Notes: generated from the sequence alone by a model not told the origin. A DNA stretch of 12,153 nt from Pseudonocardiales bacterium (GCA_030840415.1 JAVEEO010000472.1:1-12153); one strand, 5' to 3'. Positions 1-6,888 are shown, numbered from the stretch's first letter. Translations and numbers: made by a program.

Positions 1-210
1 GGTGACGTGCTCGACGGCGGGGTGTGGTTTCCCGACAAGGGCGGCTCGCTGTACCGGTTGGACCAGCGGACCGACGCGGTGACCGGACCGTTCCCGCTCG
101 GCGCCGGCAATCCCTTCGTGGTCAGCGGATACCGCCACCGGCTCTGGATAGCCGATTACGGCGGCACCGACACGCTCGTGCTGGATCCGGCGCTGCTGCC
201 GGCGGGCTGA
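1..210 (+). CDS. C-terminal fragment of a beta-propeller-like protein (5' end outside window)
   Basis: Frame 1 is open from the first base to a TGA at 208-210, so this is the last 69 codons of a gene starting upstream. The GTG at position 7 lies inside the open frame and is probably not the true start. The residues contain two blade-like units: one with VWFPDKGGSLYRLDQRTDAV and one with LWIADYGGTDTLVLDP. This alternation of a Trp-containing beta strand, Gly-rich turn and Leu-x-Leu-Asp strand is typical of NHL, YVTN or Vgb-like (streptogramin lyase-like) propellers, often extracytoplasmic in actinobacteria. Family membership is inferred from the pattern only. Substrate and localisation cannot be judged because the N-terminus is missing. 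It ends about 97 bp before the next gene on the same strand. Confidence 0.6.
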   Translation, partial: GDVLDGGVWFPDKGGSLYRLDQRTDAVTGPFPLGAGNPFVVSGYRHRLWIADYGGTDTLVLDPALLPAG

Positions 211-307
211 GACCTGCCTGGGTAACGAATCAGCTTCCGTGCAACAGGAAACTGCCCTTCGGTGTCAACCGCTGGAAAGGACTCGTCGACACGGGAGGGA
301 ACAGACG

Positions 308-832
308 ATGACATCACTACGCACGTCGATCACAACTTGCATGCTCGCCGTGGCGGGCACGTCGATCGGGCTGGTCACGGGATCGGGCCCGGCTGGTGCC
401 ACGGCGCCGGCCTGCGGCAACAGCTCACTGGACTACGGCGTCTCGCGCACCGACGGCTTCGCCGGTCACAGCGCCTTCGTGCTGCTGTACCGCAACCACA
501 CCCGGTCCCACTGCACTCTCTACGGCTACCCGGGCCTGGACGCGATGGCCTCCAACGGCCACGTCATCGCGCACGCGAGGCGCACCCTGCTCGGCTCGGC
601 CGGCGGCAGCCGGCAGGGCCTGCGGGTGATCGACCTGCCGCCGGGCGGGTTCGCCTCGGCGACCGTGGAGTGGGCCAACTTCAACCCGGCCACCTCCGGT
701 CCGTGCCGGTACTCGGCCGGGGTGGACGAGACCGCGCCCAACACCACCAGGACCGTCCCGCTGCGCCGCTCGGTGAGCATCTGCTCGTTGCAGGTGCATC
801 CGACCGTGCTGGGCTGGACCGGCCAGTCCTAG
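308..832 (+). CDS. Secreted DUF4232-type protein
   Basis: A 174-residue protein with an N-terminal export signal: a hydrophobic stretch at about residues 11-24 after Arg5, then small residues ending near Ala31-Ala33 (AGATA). No lipobox cysteine is visible, so it is probably released or wall-associated. The mature part resembles DUF4232: a first Cys at 36, the block NHTRSHCTLYGYPGLDAM (Cys69), an LPPGG turn at 110-114 followed by alternating beta-strand residues, then Cys133 and Cys159. Four cysteines in an exported domain suggest two disulfides (inference). The ATG at 308 is chosen because GGAGG at 294-298 lies 9 nt upstream and the signal peptide begins there; an in-frame start at 239 would add 23 polar residues ahead of the signal. 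The function of DUF4232 proteins is unknown. It faces rlmB tail to tail. Confidence 0.78.
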   Translation: MTSLRTSITTCMLAVAGTSIGLVTGSGPAGATAPACGNSSLDYGVSRTDGFAGHSAFVLLYRNHTRSHCTLYGYPGLDAMASNGHVIAHARRTLLGSAGGSRQGLRVIDLPPGGFASATVEWANFNPATSGPCRYSAGVDETAPNTTRTVPLRRSVSICSLQVHPTVLGWTGQS

Positions 833-849
833 TCCTGGCGCCGCCAGGA
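833..849. terminator. Hairpin between convergent stops
   Basis: Perfect inverted repeat TCCTGGC (833-839), three-base loop, GCCAGGA (843-849), starting directly after the stop of the DUF4232 gene and 16 bp from the rlmB stop. There is no T tract, which is common for actinobacterial terminators. Its place between converging genes suggests a short bidirectional terminator; this is an inference from position and pairing. Confidence 0.42.
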
Positions 850-864
850 GGTACCGCCAGCGCC

Positions 865-1830
865 TCAGCGGGCCTGCCGGCGCTGCCGGGCGACCTCGGC
901 CAGCGTGACCGCGGCAGCCACCGAGGCATTCAGCGATTCGGCCTGGCCGGTCATCGGGATCGACACCGTCTCATCGCAGGTCTCGCCAACCAGCCGGGAC
1001 AGCCCGCGGCCCTCGGACCCGACCACGATCACCAGCGGGTCGGCGGCGTCGGCCAGCTCGTCCAGGGTGGTGTCGCCGTCGGCATCCAGGCCGATCACCC
1101 GCAGGCCGGCCTTCTGGCAGTCGCGCAGTGCCCGTACCAGGTTGGTCACCTGGGCCACCGGAATCCGGGCCGCGGTGCCGGCCGAGGTGCGCCAGGCCGT
1201 CGCGGTGACGCCGGCCGACCGCCGGGTCGGCACGATCACGCCCTGCGCGCCGAAGGCCACCGCCGACCGGATGATGGCGCCCAGGTTGCGCGGGTCGGTG
1301 ACCCCGTCCAGGGCCACCAGCAGCGGCGTGGTGGTGGCCGTGGAGACCAGCTCCAGCAGATCGGGCAGCTCGTCGTAGGAGAAGGGCGGCACCTGCAGCG
1401 CGATGCCCTGGTGCAGGATTCCGCCGGTCCGGCGGTCGATCTCGGCCTTGCTGACCTCGAGGATGGGCAGCCCGCGGTCGGCGGCCAGGTGGATCGCCTC
1501 GGTGACCCGCTCGTCGGCCTCGATGCCGATCGCCACGTAGAGCGCGTTGGCCGGGATGGCGGCGCGCAACGCCTCGGCGACCGGGTTGCGCCCGACCAGT
1601 AGCTCGGGTGCGTCGGAGTTCTTCCCGGCGGTGCCGCGGCGGCGCGGCGTCCCCTCGGACCTGCGCTCGACCGCCGCGGCCCGGCGGGCGGCGGGGTGGC
1701 CCTTGCGTTCGGTGGCCTTCGGGGTCGGCCCCTTGCCGGACAGGCCACGGGCCCGGTTGCCGCCCGAGCCGACGGTGGCGCCCTTCTTGCCCTTGCGCAC
1801 CGCGCCCTTGCGGGCTGAGTTACCTGCCAT
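865..1830 (-). CDS. rlmB: 23S rRNA (guanosine 2'-O-)-methyltransferase, SpoU/TrmH family (RlmB/TsnR type)
   Basis: A 321-residue SPOUT-class methyltransferase expected to place a 2'-O-methyl group on a guanosine of 23S rRNA (G2251 in E. coli RlmB), using S-adenosylmethionine. Residues 1-70 are a basic Gly/Lys/Arg-rich tail. The substrate-binding domain runs from about 76 ([12 protein letters not shown]) to 150. The knotted catalytic domain carries all three SpoU motifs: [17 protein letters not shown] at 174-190 (Asn182, Arg188), [10 protein letters not shown] at 269-278 (Glu273), and [19 protein letters not shown] at 290-308 (Asn301). The ATG at 1830 lies inside the end of cysS, overlapping it by 11 bp. 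No good Shine-Dalgarno is seen, only a distant AGGA, so translation is probably coupled to cysS. Family is certain; the exact methylated nucleotide is inferred from orthologues. Confidence 0.93.
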   Translation of the reverse strand: MAGNSARKGAVRKGKKGATVGSGGNRARGLSGKGPTPKATERKGHPAARRAAAVERRSEGTPRRRGTAGKNSDAPELLVGRNPVAEALRAAIPANALYVAIGIEADERVTEAIHLAADRGLPILEVSKAEIDRRTGGILHQGIALQVPPFSYDELPDLLELVSTATTTPLLVALDGVTDPRNLGAIIRSAVAFGAQGVIVPTRRSAGVTATAWRTSAGTAARIPVAQVTNLVRALRDCQKAGLRVIGLDADGDTTLDELADAADPLVIVVGSEGRGLSRLVGETCDETVSIPMTGQAESLNASVAAAVTLAEVARQRRQAR

Positions 1831-3250
1831 CGTCGTCGCTACCGATCCTGCTAGGAGCCAGCGTCCAGCGCGGCCCGTCCGGGGTGTCCTCGACCTGCAC
1901 GCCGGCCTCGCCGAGCGCGTCGCGGATCGCGTCGCCGGCGGCGTAGTCCTTGCGCGCGCGGGCGTCCTGGCGCTGCCGCAACGCCAGCCGGACCAGCCGG
2001 TCGACGGTGGCGGTCAGTGCCGCCTGGGTGCTCGCGGCGTTGCCGCCGGCCTGCCAGTCCAGCGGGTTGAGCCCGAGCACGCCGGTCATCGCCAGCACGG
2101 CCGCCAGTGCGGTCGCGACCCGGGCCTTGTCGCCCTCGGCGAGCGCGGCGTTGCCGTCGTGGCGCTGCTGGTGGATCACCGCCAGCGCCTGGGGCACCCC
2201 GAGGTCGTCGTCCATGGCCGCCACGAACGCGGCGGGCAGCTCGGCGGTCCCGGCCGGTTCGCCGACCAGCTCGACCGCCCGCTGCACGAAGTTCTCGATC
2301 TTGGCGTAGGCGACCGCGGCTTCCTTCAACGCCTCCAGCGAGTACTCGATCGCCGAGCGGTAGTGGGCGGCGCCGAGGTAGTAGCGCAGCTCCACCGGAC
2401 GCCACTGCCGGGCCATCTCGCTGATCGACACCGTGTTGCCGAGGGACTTCGACATCTTCTCGCCGGCCATCGTCACCCAGCCGTTGTGCATCCAGTACCG
2501 GGCGAAGCCGTCGCCGGCGGCCACCGACTGGGCCTGCTCGTTCTCGTGGTGCGGGAAGATCAGGTCCAGGCCGCCGCCGTGGATATCGAAGGACTCGCCC
2601 AGGTACTTGCCGGCCATCGCCGAGCACTCCAGGTGCCAGCCGGGCCGGCCGTCGCCCCACGGGGTCGGCCAACTCGGCTCGCCGGGCTTGGCGGCCTTCC
2701 ACAGCGCGAAGTCCCGCGGGTCGCGCTTGCGGCTGTCGCCGACCGAGTCGCCGGCCGGCAGCATCTCCTCGATCCGCTGGCCCGATAGCGCGCCGTAGGC
2801 CGGGAACGACCGGACGTCGAAGTACACGTCGCCGTCCACCGGGTAGGCGTGGCCGGCCTCGATCAGCCGCTGCATCAGGACGATCATCTCGGGCACGTGG
2901 CCGGTGGCCCGCGGTTCCACTGTCGGTGGCAGGCAGCCCAGCGTCTGGTAGCCGTCGCGGAAGGCCTGCTCGTAGAGCGCCGCGTGCGCCCACCACGGCC
3001 GGTCCGCCTCGGCCGCCTTGGCGATGATCTTGTCGTCGATGTCGGTGACGTTGCGGACCAGGGTGACGTCGTAGCCGGAGTGGCTGAGCCAGCGCCGCAG
3101 GATGTCGAAGTTCAGGCCGGAGCGCAGGTGGCCGATGTGCGGCGCGCCCTGCACCGTCGCGCCGCAGTAGTAGATCGACGCGCGTCCGGGGAGCAGCGGG
3201 ACGAAGTCGCGCACCGTCCTGGTAGCGGTGTCATGCAGCCTGAGCGTCAC
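1820..3250 (-). CDS. cysS: Cysteinyl-tRNA synthetase
   Basis: A 476-residue class I aminoacyl-tRNA synthetase that charges tRNA-Cys in the cytoplasm. The HIGH signature is PHIGH at 37-41 and the KMSKS loop is at 265-269. The zinc ligands that select cysteine are present at Cys29, Cys209, His234 and Glu238, equivalent to Cys28, Cys209, His234 and Glu238 in E. coli. The motif GWHLECSAM (204-212) and the helical tRNA-binding C-terminal half are also present. Length is close to family norm (about 460-470). The start is GTG at 3250, giving the usual MTLRLHDT beginning. The hexamer TAGGAT ends 6 nt before it, so the mRNA may be leaderless, though AGGA could also act as a weak Shine-Dalgarno. The gene is followed by overlapping rlmB. 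The fold is not MshC: the KMSKS loop and full C-terminal domain match a synthetase. Confidence 0.97.
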   Translation of the reverse strand: MTLRLHDTATRTVRDFVPLLPGRASIYYCGATVQGAPHIGHLRSGLNFDILRRWLSHSGYDVTLVRNVTDIDDKIIAKAAEADRPWWAHAALYEQAFRDGYQTLGCLPPTVEPRATGHVPEMIVLMQRLIEAGHAYPVDGDVYFDVRSFPAYGALSGQRIEEMLPAGDSVGDSRKRDPRDFALWKAAKPGEPSWPTPWGDGRPGWHLECSAMAGKYLGESFDIHGGGLDLIFPHHENEQAQSVAAGDGFARYWMHNGWVTMAGEKMSKSLGNTVSISEMARQWRPVELRYYLGAAHYRSAIEYSLEALKEAAVAYAKIENFVQRAVELVGEPAGTAELPAAFVAAMDDDLGVPQALAVIHQQRHDGNAALAEGDKARVATALAAVLAMTGVLGLNPLDWQAGGNAASTQAALTATVDRLVRLALRQRQDARARKDYAAGDAIRDALGEAGVQVEDTPDGPRWTLAPSRIGSDDDGR

Positions 3251-3256
3251 CGGGCA

Positions 3257-3262
3257 ATCCTA
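3257..3262 (-). promoter_or_regulatory. Candidate -10 element (or Shine-Dalgarno) for cysS
   Basis: On the minus strand TAGGAT ends 6 nt before the GTG start of cysS. It fits the actinobacterial TANNNT -10 and would place transcription initiation at or next to the start codon. The same bases contain AGGA at 7 nt spacing, so a ribosome-binding role is an equal alternative. Confidence 0.4.
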
Positions 3263-3316
3263 CGGACTCTGGCCGGCACCGACGACCAGCACAGCTCACC
3301 GGCAGGCACCCGCCGG

Positions 3317-3715
3317 CTAGTGGCTGGAGCGGACCACCACGTGGGTGGGGGTGACCCGCACCACCACCCGGACGTGGTCGGTGCCCTCGTCGCCGGTGTA
3401 GCTCTGCCCGGTGTAGGTGTGCGACAGCCGCTCGATCAGCTCGGGGCCGCCGTCGGTGCTCATGCTGACCGTGCCGCGCACCTCGACGAAGCTGTACATG
3501 TCGTCGCGGTCCAGGATCAGCACGCTGATCCGCGGGTCCTTGAGCCAGTTGGTCTCCTTCTTGCGACCCTGGATGGTGGACAGCAACAGCTGATCGCCCT
3601 CGTAGGTCGCCCACAGCACCGACGTCTGCGGTGAGCCGTCGGTGTTGCTGGTGGCCACCACCACGAAGTTGGCGTCGTCGAGCAGCTTCTTGGCCGGTTC
3701 CGGCAAGGCAGTCAT
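3317..3715 (-). CDS. PPOX-class split beta-barrel flavin/deazaflavin-dependent protein (Rv1155-like)
   Basis: A 132-residue protein resembling the pyridoxamine 5'-phosphate oxidase-like F420/FMN-binding split barrels of actinobacteria. Recognisable blocks are FVVVATSNTDGSPQTSVLW near residues 17-35, the KKETNWLKDPRISVLIL segment around 52-68 (Lys and Asn-x-x-x-Asp-Pro-Arg are typical of cofactor phosphate-binding regions), and YSFVEVRGTVSM around 74-85. Members act as reductases or oxidases using F420 or FMN, or bind haem or biliverdin; which applies here cannot be read from sequence alone. The ATG at 3715 has no Shine-Dalgarno, but TACACT lies 6 nt upstream, suggesting a leaderless transcript. 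It is divergent from the PLP enzyme and 66 bp upstream of cysS on the same strand, so read-through into cysS is possible. Confidence 0.82.
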   Translation of the reverse strand: MTALPEPAKKLLDDANFVVVATSNTDGSPQTSVLWATYEGDQLLLSTIQGRKKETNWLKDPRISVLILDRDDMYSFVEVRGTVSMSTDGGPELIERLSHTYTGQSYTGDEGTDHVRVVVRVTPTHVVVRSSH

Positions 3716-3721
3716 GCCCGG

Positions 3722-3727
3722 AGTGTA
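3722..3727 (-). promoter_or_regulatory. Candidate leaderless -10 for the PPOX gene
   Basis: Minus-strand TACACT (TANNNT) is followed by six bases and then the ATG at 3715. No Shine-Dalgarno is present, so the transcript is predicted to begin at the start codon. No clear -35 is recognised. Confidence 0.5.
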
Positions 3728-3759
3728 TGGGCGTACGGCGGCCGGCGTGGGTTGCGGAC

Positions 3760-3765
3760 TAGTTT
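3760..3765 (+). promoter_or_regulatory. Candidate leaderless -10 for the PLP-enzyme gene
   Basis: TAGTTT (TANNNT) is followed by six bases and then the ATG at 3772. No Shine-Dalgarno is visible. It mirrors the arrangement on the other strand within the same 56-bp intergenic gap. Confidence 0.5.
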
Positions 3766-3771
3766 GGGCGC

Positions 3772-4878
3772 ATGCACCCAGACTCGCTGCGCCGGGAATC
3801 GATGCTGATCGCCACCGGCCGGCCGCCCCGAATACCGGCCGGGCCGGTCAACCAGCCGCTGGTGCTCACCTCGACCTTCCACGCCGGCGGCGAGCGAGTC
3901 TACGGCCGGGACGGCAATGACACCGTCGATGCCTTCGAAGCCGCCCTGGGCGCGGTCGAGGGCGGCGGGGCCACCGCGTTCTCCTCCGGCATGGCCGCCA
4001 GCACCGCGCTGATCGAGGGGCTGCCGGTCGGATCGGTGGTGGTGTTGCCGACCACCTTCTACAACTTCAACCGGACCCTGCTCGACAAGCAGGTGGAGCT
4101 GGGCCGGCTGTCACTGCGGCCCGCCGACGTCACCGACACCGACACCGCGATCGCCGCGCTGCCACAGGCCAGCCTGCTGTGGCTGGAGCTGCCGACCAAC
4201 CCGATGCTGGCGGTGCCCGACCTGCCGGCGCTGACCGCGGCGGCCCGGCAGCACGGGGTGCGCACCGTCGTCGACGCCACCCTGGCCACCCCGCTGGGCA
4301 TCCGGCCGCTGGAGCACGGTGCCGACGTGGTGATGCACTCGGCGACCAAGTGGATCGCCGGGCACAGCGACCTGGTGATGGGGGTGCTGGCCACCGCCGA
4401 CCCGGCCCTCGACGAGCAGATCAAGGTGCGCCGCAACCTGACCGGGGCGTTGCCGGGCGGGTTGGAGTCCTTCCTCGCGCTCCGCGGCCTGCGCACCCTG
4501 TCGGTCCGGCTGGAACGCGCCTGTGCCAATGCCGCGGAGCTCGCCCGGCGGCTGGAGGATCACCCGGCGGTCCGCCGGGTGCGCTACCTGGGGCTGCCCG
4601 ACCACCCGCACGCCGACCGGGTCAAGGCACTGCTGGACAACCATGGCGGCCTGCTGTCCTTCGAACCCGACTCGGTGCAGCGCGCCGAGCAGGTCTGTGA
4701 CCGGGTCAGGCTGATCACCCATGCCACCAGCCTCGGCGGGGTCGAATCCCTGCTGGAGCGGCGCGGCCGCTACCCGGGCGAACTCCAGCAGCAGACCCCG
4801 GCCGAGTTGCTGCGGCTGTCGGTGGGGCTGGAGCACGTCGAGGACCTGTGGGCGGACCTGGACCAGGCGCTGGCCTGA
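3772..4878 (+). CDS. Cys/Met-metabolism PLP-dependent enzyme (cystathionine gamma-lyase/gamma-synthase family)
   Basis: A 368-residue fold-type I PLP enzyme of the transsulfuration family. The Schiff-base lysine is Lys193 in HSATKWIAGHSD. Asp168 in VVDATLATP should pair with the pyridine nitrogen. Ser72-Gly73-Met74 and Ser190/Thr192 form the phosphate cup; Tyr44 and Arg46 (YGRDGND) are the residues donated across the dimer; Tyr97 sits where the ring-stacking catalytic tyrosine is expected. The C-terminal domain has SLGGVESL (320-327) and the substrate-carboxylate arginine Arg348 in LRLSVGLE. All core residues are present, so it should be active. Whether it is a cystathionine gamma-lyase, beta-lyase, gamma-synthase or methionine gamma-lyase cannot be fixed from sequence, so no symbol is given. 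Length is slightly below the usual 380-400. The ATG at 3772 is favoured by the -10 six bases upstream. It runs convergently into ispF. Confidence 0.9.
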   Translation: MHPDSLRRESMLIATGRPPRIPAGPVNQPLVLTSTFHAGGERVYGRDGNDTVDAFEAALGAVEGGGATAFSSGMAASTALIEGLPVGSVVVLPTTFYNFNRTLLDKQVELGRLSLRPADVTDTDTAIAALPQASLLWLELPTNPMLAVPDLPALTAAARQHGVRTVVDATLATPLGIRPLEHGADVVMHSATKWIAGHSDLVMGVLATADPALDEQIKVRRNLTGALPGGLESFLALRGLRTLSVRLERACANAAELARRLEDHPAVRRVRYLGLPDHPHADRVKALLDNHGGLLSFEPDSVQRAEQVCDRVRLITHATSLGGVESLLERRGRYPGELQQQTPAELLRLSVGLEHVEDLWADLDQALA

Positions 4879-4883
4879 CCGGT

Positions 4884-4915
4884 CGGCCCGAGCCCGGTGA
4901 TCGGGCGCCGGGCCG
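4884..4915. terminator. Strong nested hairpin between the PLP gene and ispF
   Basis: The 56-bp convergent gap holds a long imperfect hairpin: CGGCCCG (4884-4890) pairs with CGGGCCG (4909-4915), and inside it GCCCG (4892-4896) pairs with CGGGC (4902-4906) around a GTGAT loop. This gives about 12 G-C-rich pairs with a small bulge. A competing pairing, GATCGGG (4899-4905) with CCCGATC (4920-4926), also exists. Its position just after two converging genes suggests a bidirectional terminator; there is no T tract. Confidence 0.6.
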
Positions 4916-4934
4916 TTCACCCGATCGGCGCTGG

Positions 4935-5405
4935 TTAGCGCAGGACCAGGGCGGTGGCCATCGCGGCGATGCCCTCGCCGCGGCCGGTCAGCCCGAGGCC
5001 GTCGGTGGTGGTCGCCGACAGGGTCACCGGTGCGCCCACCACGTCGCTGAGCAGCGCCTCGGCATCGAGCCGGCGTGGTCCCAGCTTGGGCCGGTTGCCG
5101 ATCAACTGCACCGCGACGTTGCCGATCCGCCAGCCGGCCGCGTCCAGCCGCCGGACCACCTCGGCGAGCAGCTCGATCCCGGACGCCCCGGCCCACTGCG
5201 GATCGGCGGTTCCGAACACCGCGCCGAGATCGCCCAGACCGGCCGCCGACAGCAGCGCATCGCAGGCGGCGTGGCAGACCACGTCGCCGTCGGAGTGACC
5301 GGCGCAGCCGGCGACGTTGGGCCAGAACAGCCCCGCCAGCCAGCACTCCCGGCCTTCCTCGATCGGGTGCACATCGACCCCGATCCCCACCCTGGGCACA
5401 GTCAT
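4935..5405 (-). CDS. ispF: 2-C-methyl-D-erythritol 2,4-cyclodiphosphate synthase
   Basis: A 156-residue enzyme of the MEP isoprenoid pathway that converts CDP-methylerythritol 2-phosphate to the cyclic diphosphate with release of CMP; it works as a trimer in the cytosol. The metal ligands Asp11 and His13 ([10 protein letters not shown]) and His45 are present. [20 protein letters not shown] (36-55), the GLGDLGAVF loop (56-64), IGNRPKLG (102-109) and the CDP-binding [14 protein letters not shown] segment with Glu144 are intact. The GHSDGD and HAACDAL variants match the mycobacterial form better than the E. coli HSDAD form. The start is the ATG at 5405, overlapping the ispD stop as ATGA. GGAGGG at 5411-5416 on the minus strand lies 5 nt upstream, inside a tandem repeat. 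Length is normal. Confidence 0.97.
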   Translation of the reverse strand: MTVPRVGIGVDVHPIEEGRECWLAGLFWPNVAGCAGHSDGDVVCHAACDALLSAAGLGDLGAVFGTADPQWAGASGIELLAEVVRRLDAAGWRIGNVAVQLIGNRPKLGPRRLDAEALLSDVVGAPVTLSATTTDGLGLTGRGEGIAAMATALVLR

Positions 5406-6238
5406 GGCAGCCCTCCGGCCTGGCTCGTCGGCGGCCCTCCCGCCTGGGTCACCGACGGTCCTGCCGGCTGGGCCATCGGCGGCCCTCCGGCCTGGGTCGG
5501 CGCGTCGAGTTCGGCGGCCATGGCGTGCGCCAGCCGCAGGTCGTGCGGCGTGGTGACCTTGAAGCAGAGCTCCGAGCCGGCGACCGTGCGCACCGGCACC
5601 CCAAGCGCCTCGGCCAGGCCGGCGTCGTCGGTCACGTCGGTCAGCGAGCGATCCTCGGCGGCCCGGTGCGCGGCCAGCAACACCGAGCGGAGGAAACCCT
5701 GCGGGGTCTGGACCGCCCGAAGCTCGCGCCGGTCGACGGTGGCGACCACCTGCCCGTCGGCGTCCACCCGCTTGATGGTGTCGGCCACCGGCAGCACCGG
5801 GATCACTGCCTGGTCGCCAGCGCGCAGGGCGGCCACCACGGCCGAGATCATCGAGGACGGCACCAGCGGGCGGGCGGCGTCGTGCACCAGCACCAGTCCG
5901 ACGTCCGGGGTGAGCGCGGCCAGCCCGGCGTCCACCGAGGCCTGCCGGGTAGCGCCGCCGGCCACTACCACGGCCCGGCGCCCGGCGCAGGTCTGGACGG
6001 CGGTCAGTTCGGCGGCGGGAGCCACCACCACGACGGTGTCGATGTCGGGGTGGGTGGTAAACGCCTCCAGTGCCCAGGTCAGCAGCGGGCGGCCGTGCAA
6101 TGGCACCAACGCCTTGGGCATTCCCGCGCCGAGGCGCTGACCCGAACCGGCAGCCACGATGATCGCGGCGACCGCTGTAGCGGCCGGTTCGTCGGGGGCG
6201 CCCCGCGGACTGATCAGTCCGATCGAGCCCTGGTTCAG
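5402..6238 (-). CDS. ispD: 2-C-methyl-D-erythritol 4-phosphate cytidylyltransferase
   Basis: Transfers CMP from CTP to methylerythritol 4-phosphate, two steps before IspF. With the start used here it has 278 residues. Conserved parts: the nucleotide loop [21 protein letters not shown] with Arg35 and Lys42, [10 protein letters not shown] (118-127), PVADTIKRV around 150-158, RAVQTPQGF (174-182), and Lys227 in [10 protein letters not shown]. Residues from about 246 to the end are an unusual Gln-Ala-Gly-Gly-Pro repeat tail, absent from most IspD proteins. The start is uncertain: between a GTG at 6394 deep inside carD and the catalytic loop there is no ATG, GTG or TTG in frame. The CTG at 6238 overlaps the carD stop (CTGA) and has GAGG 7 nt upstream, so it is preferred; a CTG at 6217 is an alternative. 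The stop overlaps ispF. Confidence 0.93.
   Translation of the reverse strand: MNQGSIGLISPRGAPDEPAATAVAAIIVAAGSGQRLGAGMPKALVPLHGRPLLTWALEAFTTHPDIDTVVVVAPAAELTAVQTCAGRRAVVVAGGATRQASVDAGLAALTPDVGLVLVHDAARPLVPSSMISAVVAALRAGDQAVIPVLPVADTIKRVDADGQVVATVDRRELRAVQTPQGFLRSVLLAAHRAAEDRSLTDVTDDAGLAEALGVPVRTVAGSELCFKVTTPHDLRLAHAMAAELDAPTQAGGPPMAQPAGPSVTQAGGPPTSQAGGLP
5406..5501. repeat. Four-copy 24-bp tandem repeat at the ispD-ispF junction
   Basis: Four head-to-tail 24-bp units (5406-5429, 5430-5453, 5454-5477, 5478-5501) related to GGCGGCCCTCCGGCCTGG followed by a variable end. Units 1, 2 and 4 are very similar and unit 3 is diverged. On the minus strand they encode an eight-residue repeat (TQAGGPPx-like) at the IspD C-terminus. 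The last unit on that strand ends immediately before the ispF start codon and supplies its GGAGGG. Confidence 0.85.
5411..5416 (-). promoter_or_regulatory. Shine-Dalgarno of ispF, embedded in the repeat
   Basis: Minus-strand GGAGGG, five bases from the ispF ATG. It lies inside the last repeat unit and inside the ispD coding region. The same GGAGGG recurs in the units at 5430-5453 and 5478-5501, too far away to serve this start directly. Confidence 0.7.
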
Positions 6239-6726
6239 GCGACAGCCTCGGCAAGCACCTCGTCGAGGACCAGCTCGGCCTTGTCCTCGTTGGTGCCCTC
6301 GGCCAGTGCCAGCTCGCTCACCAGGATCTGGCGGGCCTTGGCCAGCATGCGCTTCTCGCCGGCCGACAGGCCGCGGTCCTTCTCGCGACGCCACAGGTCA
6401 CGCACGACCTCGGCCACCTTGTTCACGTCACCGGAGGCCAGCTTCTCGCCGTTGGCCTTGTAGCGACGCGACCAGTTCGTCGGCTCTTCGGTGTGCGGAG
6501 CTCGCAGCACCTCGAAAACCCGGTCCAGGCCCTCCTGGCCGACCACGTCACGCACGCCCACGATCTCGGCGTTGTCGGCAGGAACCCGAACGGTCAGGTC
6601 ACCCTGCTGGACCTTGAGCACGAGGTAGATTCGCTCGACGCCCTGGATGATGCGGGTCTCGATTGCCTCGATTTTGGCAGCTCCATGGTGCGGATAAACT
6701 ACGGTCTCGCCGACCTCAAAAGTCAT
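6235..6726 (-). CDS. carD: CarD-family RNA polymerase-binding transcription regulator
   Basis: A 163-residue cytoplasmic regulator that binds the RNA polymerase beta subunit and stabilises open promoter complexes; in mycobacteria it is essential and acts especially on rRNA promoters. The N-terminal Tudor-like polymerase-binding domain (about 1-55) begins [16 protein letters not shown]. Arg25 and Arg47, which contact polymerase in the mycobacterial protein, are conserved in position. The helical C-terminal DNA-binding domain contains Trp85 in [17 protein letters not shown], the residue that wedges at the upstream edge of the transcription bubble. The ATG at 6726 is preceded by GGAAGGGG at 8-nt spacing; in-frame extension to 6921 would add low-complexity Arg-rich sequence and is rejected. 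It heads the carD-ispD-ispF unit, with its TGA overlapping the probable CTG start of ispD. Length matches the family. Confidence 0.97.
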   Translation of the reverse strand: MTFEVGETVVYPHHGAAKIEAIETRIIQGVERIYLVLKVQQGDLTVRVPADNAEIVGVRDVVGQEGLDRVFEVLRAPHTEEPTNWSRRYKANGEKLASGDVNKVAEVVRDLWRREKDRGLSAGEKRMLAKARQILVSELALAEGTNEDKAELVLDEVLAEAVA

Positions 6727-6734
6727 AGAGGCAA

Positions 6735-6742
6735 CCCCTTCC
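6735..6742 (-). promoter_or_regulatory. Ribosome binding site of carD
   Basis: Minus-strand GGAAGGGG eight bases from the ATG at 6726. This decides the start against the longer open frame reaching 6921. Confidence 0.7.
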
Positions 6743-6752
6743 GGTGGACTCC

Positions 6753-6758
6753 AGGGTA
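6753..6758 (-). promoter_or_regulatory. Candidate carD -10 element
   Basis: Minus-strand TACCCT fits TANNNT and would give a leader of about 20 nt including the carD ribosome binding site. No convincing -35 is seen, and a CACGTG palindrome lies next to it at 6760-6765. Position and consensus only. Confidence 0.3.
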
Positions 6759-6888
6759 ACACGTGGGGACGACACGCCCGAGTCCTTGTTCGCCCCCGTC
6801 TGGTATCAGAGGGCGGCCCGCCGGCGGTCGTGCGGCCCAGAAAGCCACCAGCGCGCCACCTGTCCGCTGCCCGCATCCGGGCTCTCGC

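Noticed and set aside
262..1602. A 446-codon open frame on the plus strand across the DUF4232 gene and rlmB
   Set aside because: Its residues are Arg/Gly/Pro/His-rich with no domain and it runs antisense to well-supported rlmB; this is a GC-rich shadow frame.
1621..1830. The basic 70-residue N-terminal tail of RlmB as a novelty
   Set aside because: Similar Gly/Lys/Arg-rich tails are usual in actinobacterial members such as the mycobacterial TsnR, so it is not unusual.
3299..3316. A terminator hairpin between the PPOX gene and cysS
   Set aside because: Only five pairs (CCGGC/GCCGG) around an eight-base loop in a GC-rich background; too weak to annotate.
5075..6463. A 462-codon plus-strand open frame opposite ispF, ispD and carD
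   Set aside because: No recognisable motif, low-complexity Arg/Gly/His composition, and all three opposite genes have intact catalytic or contact residues.
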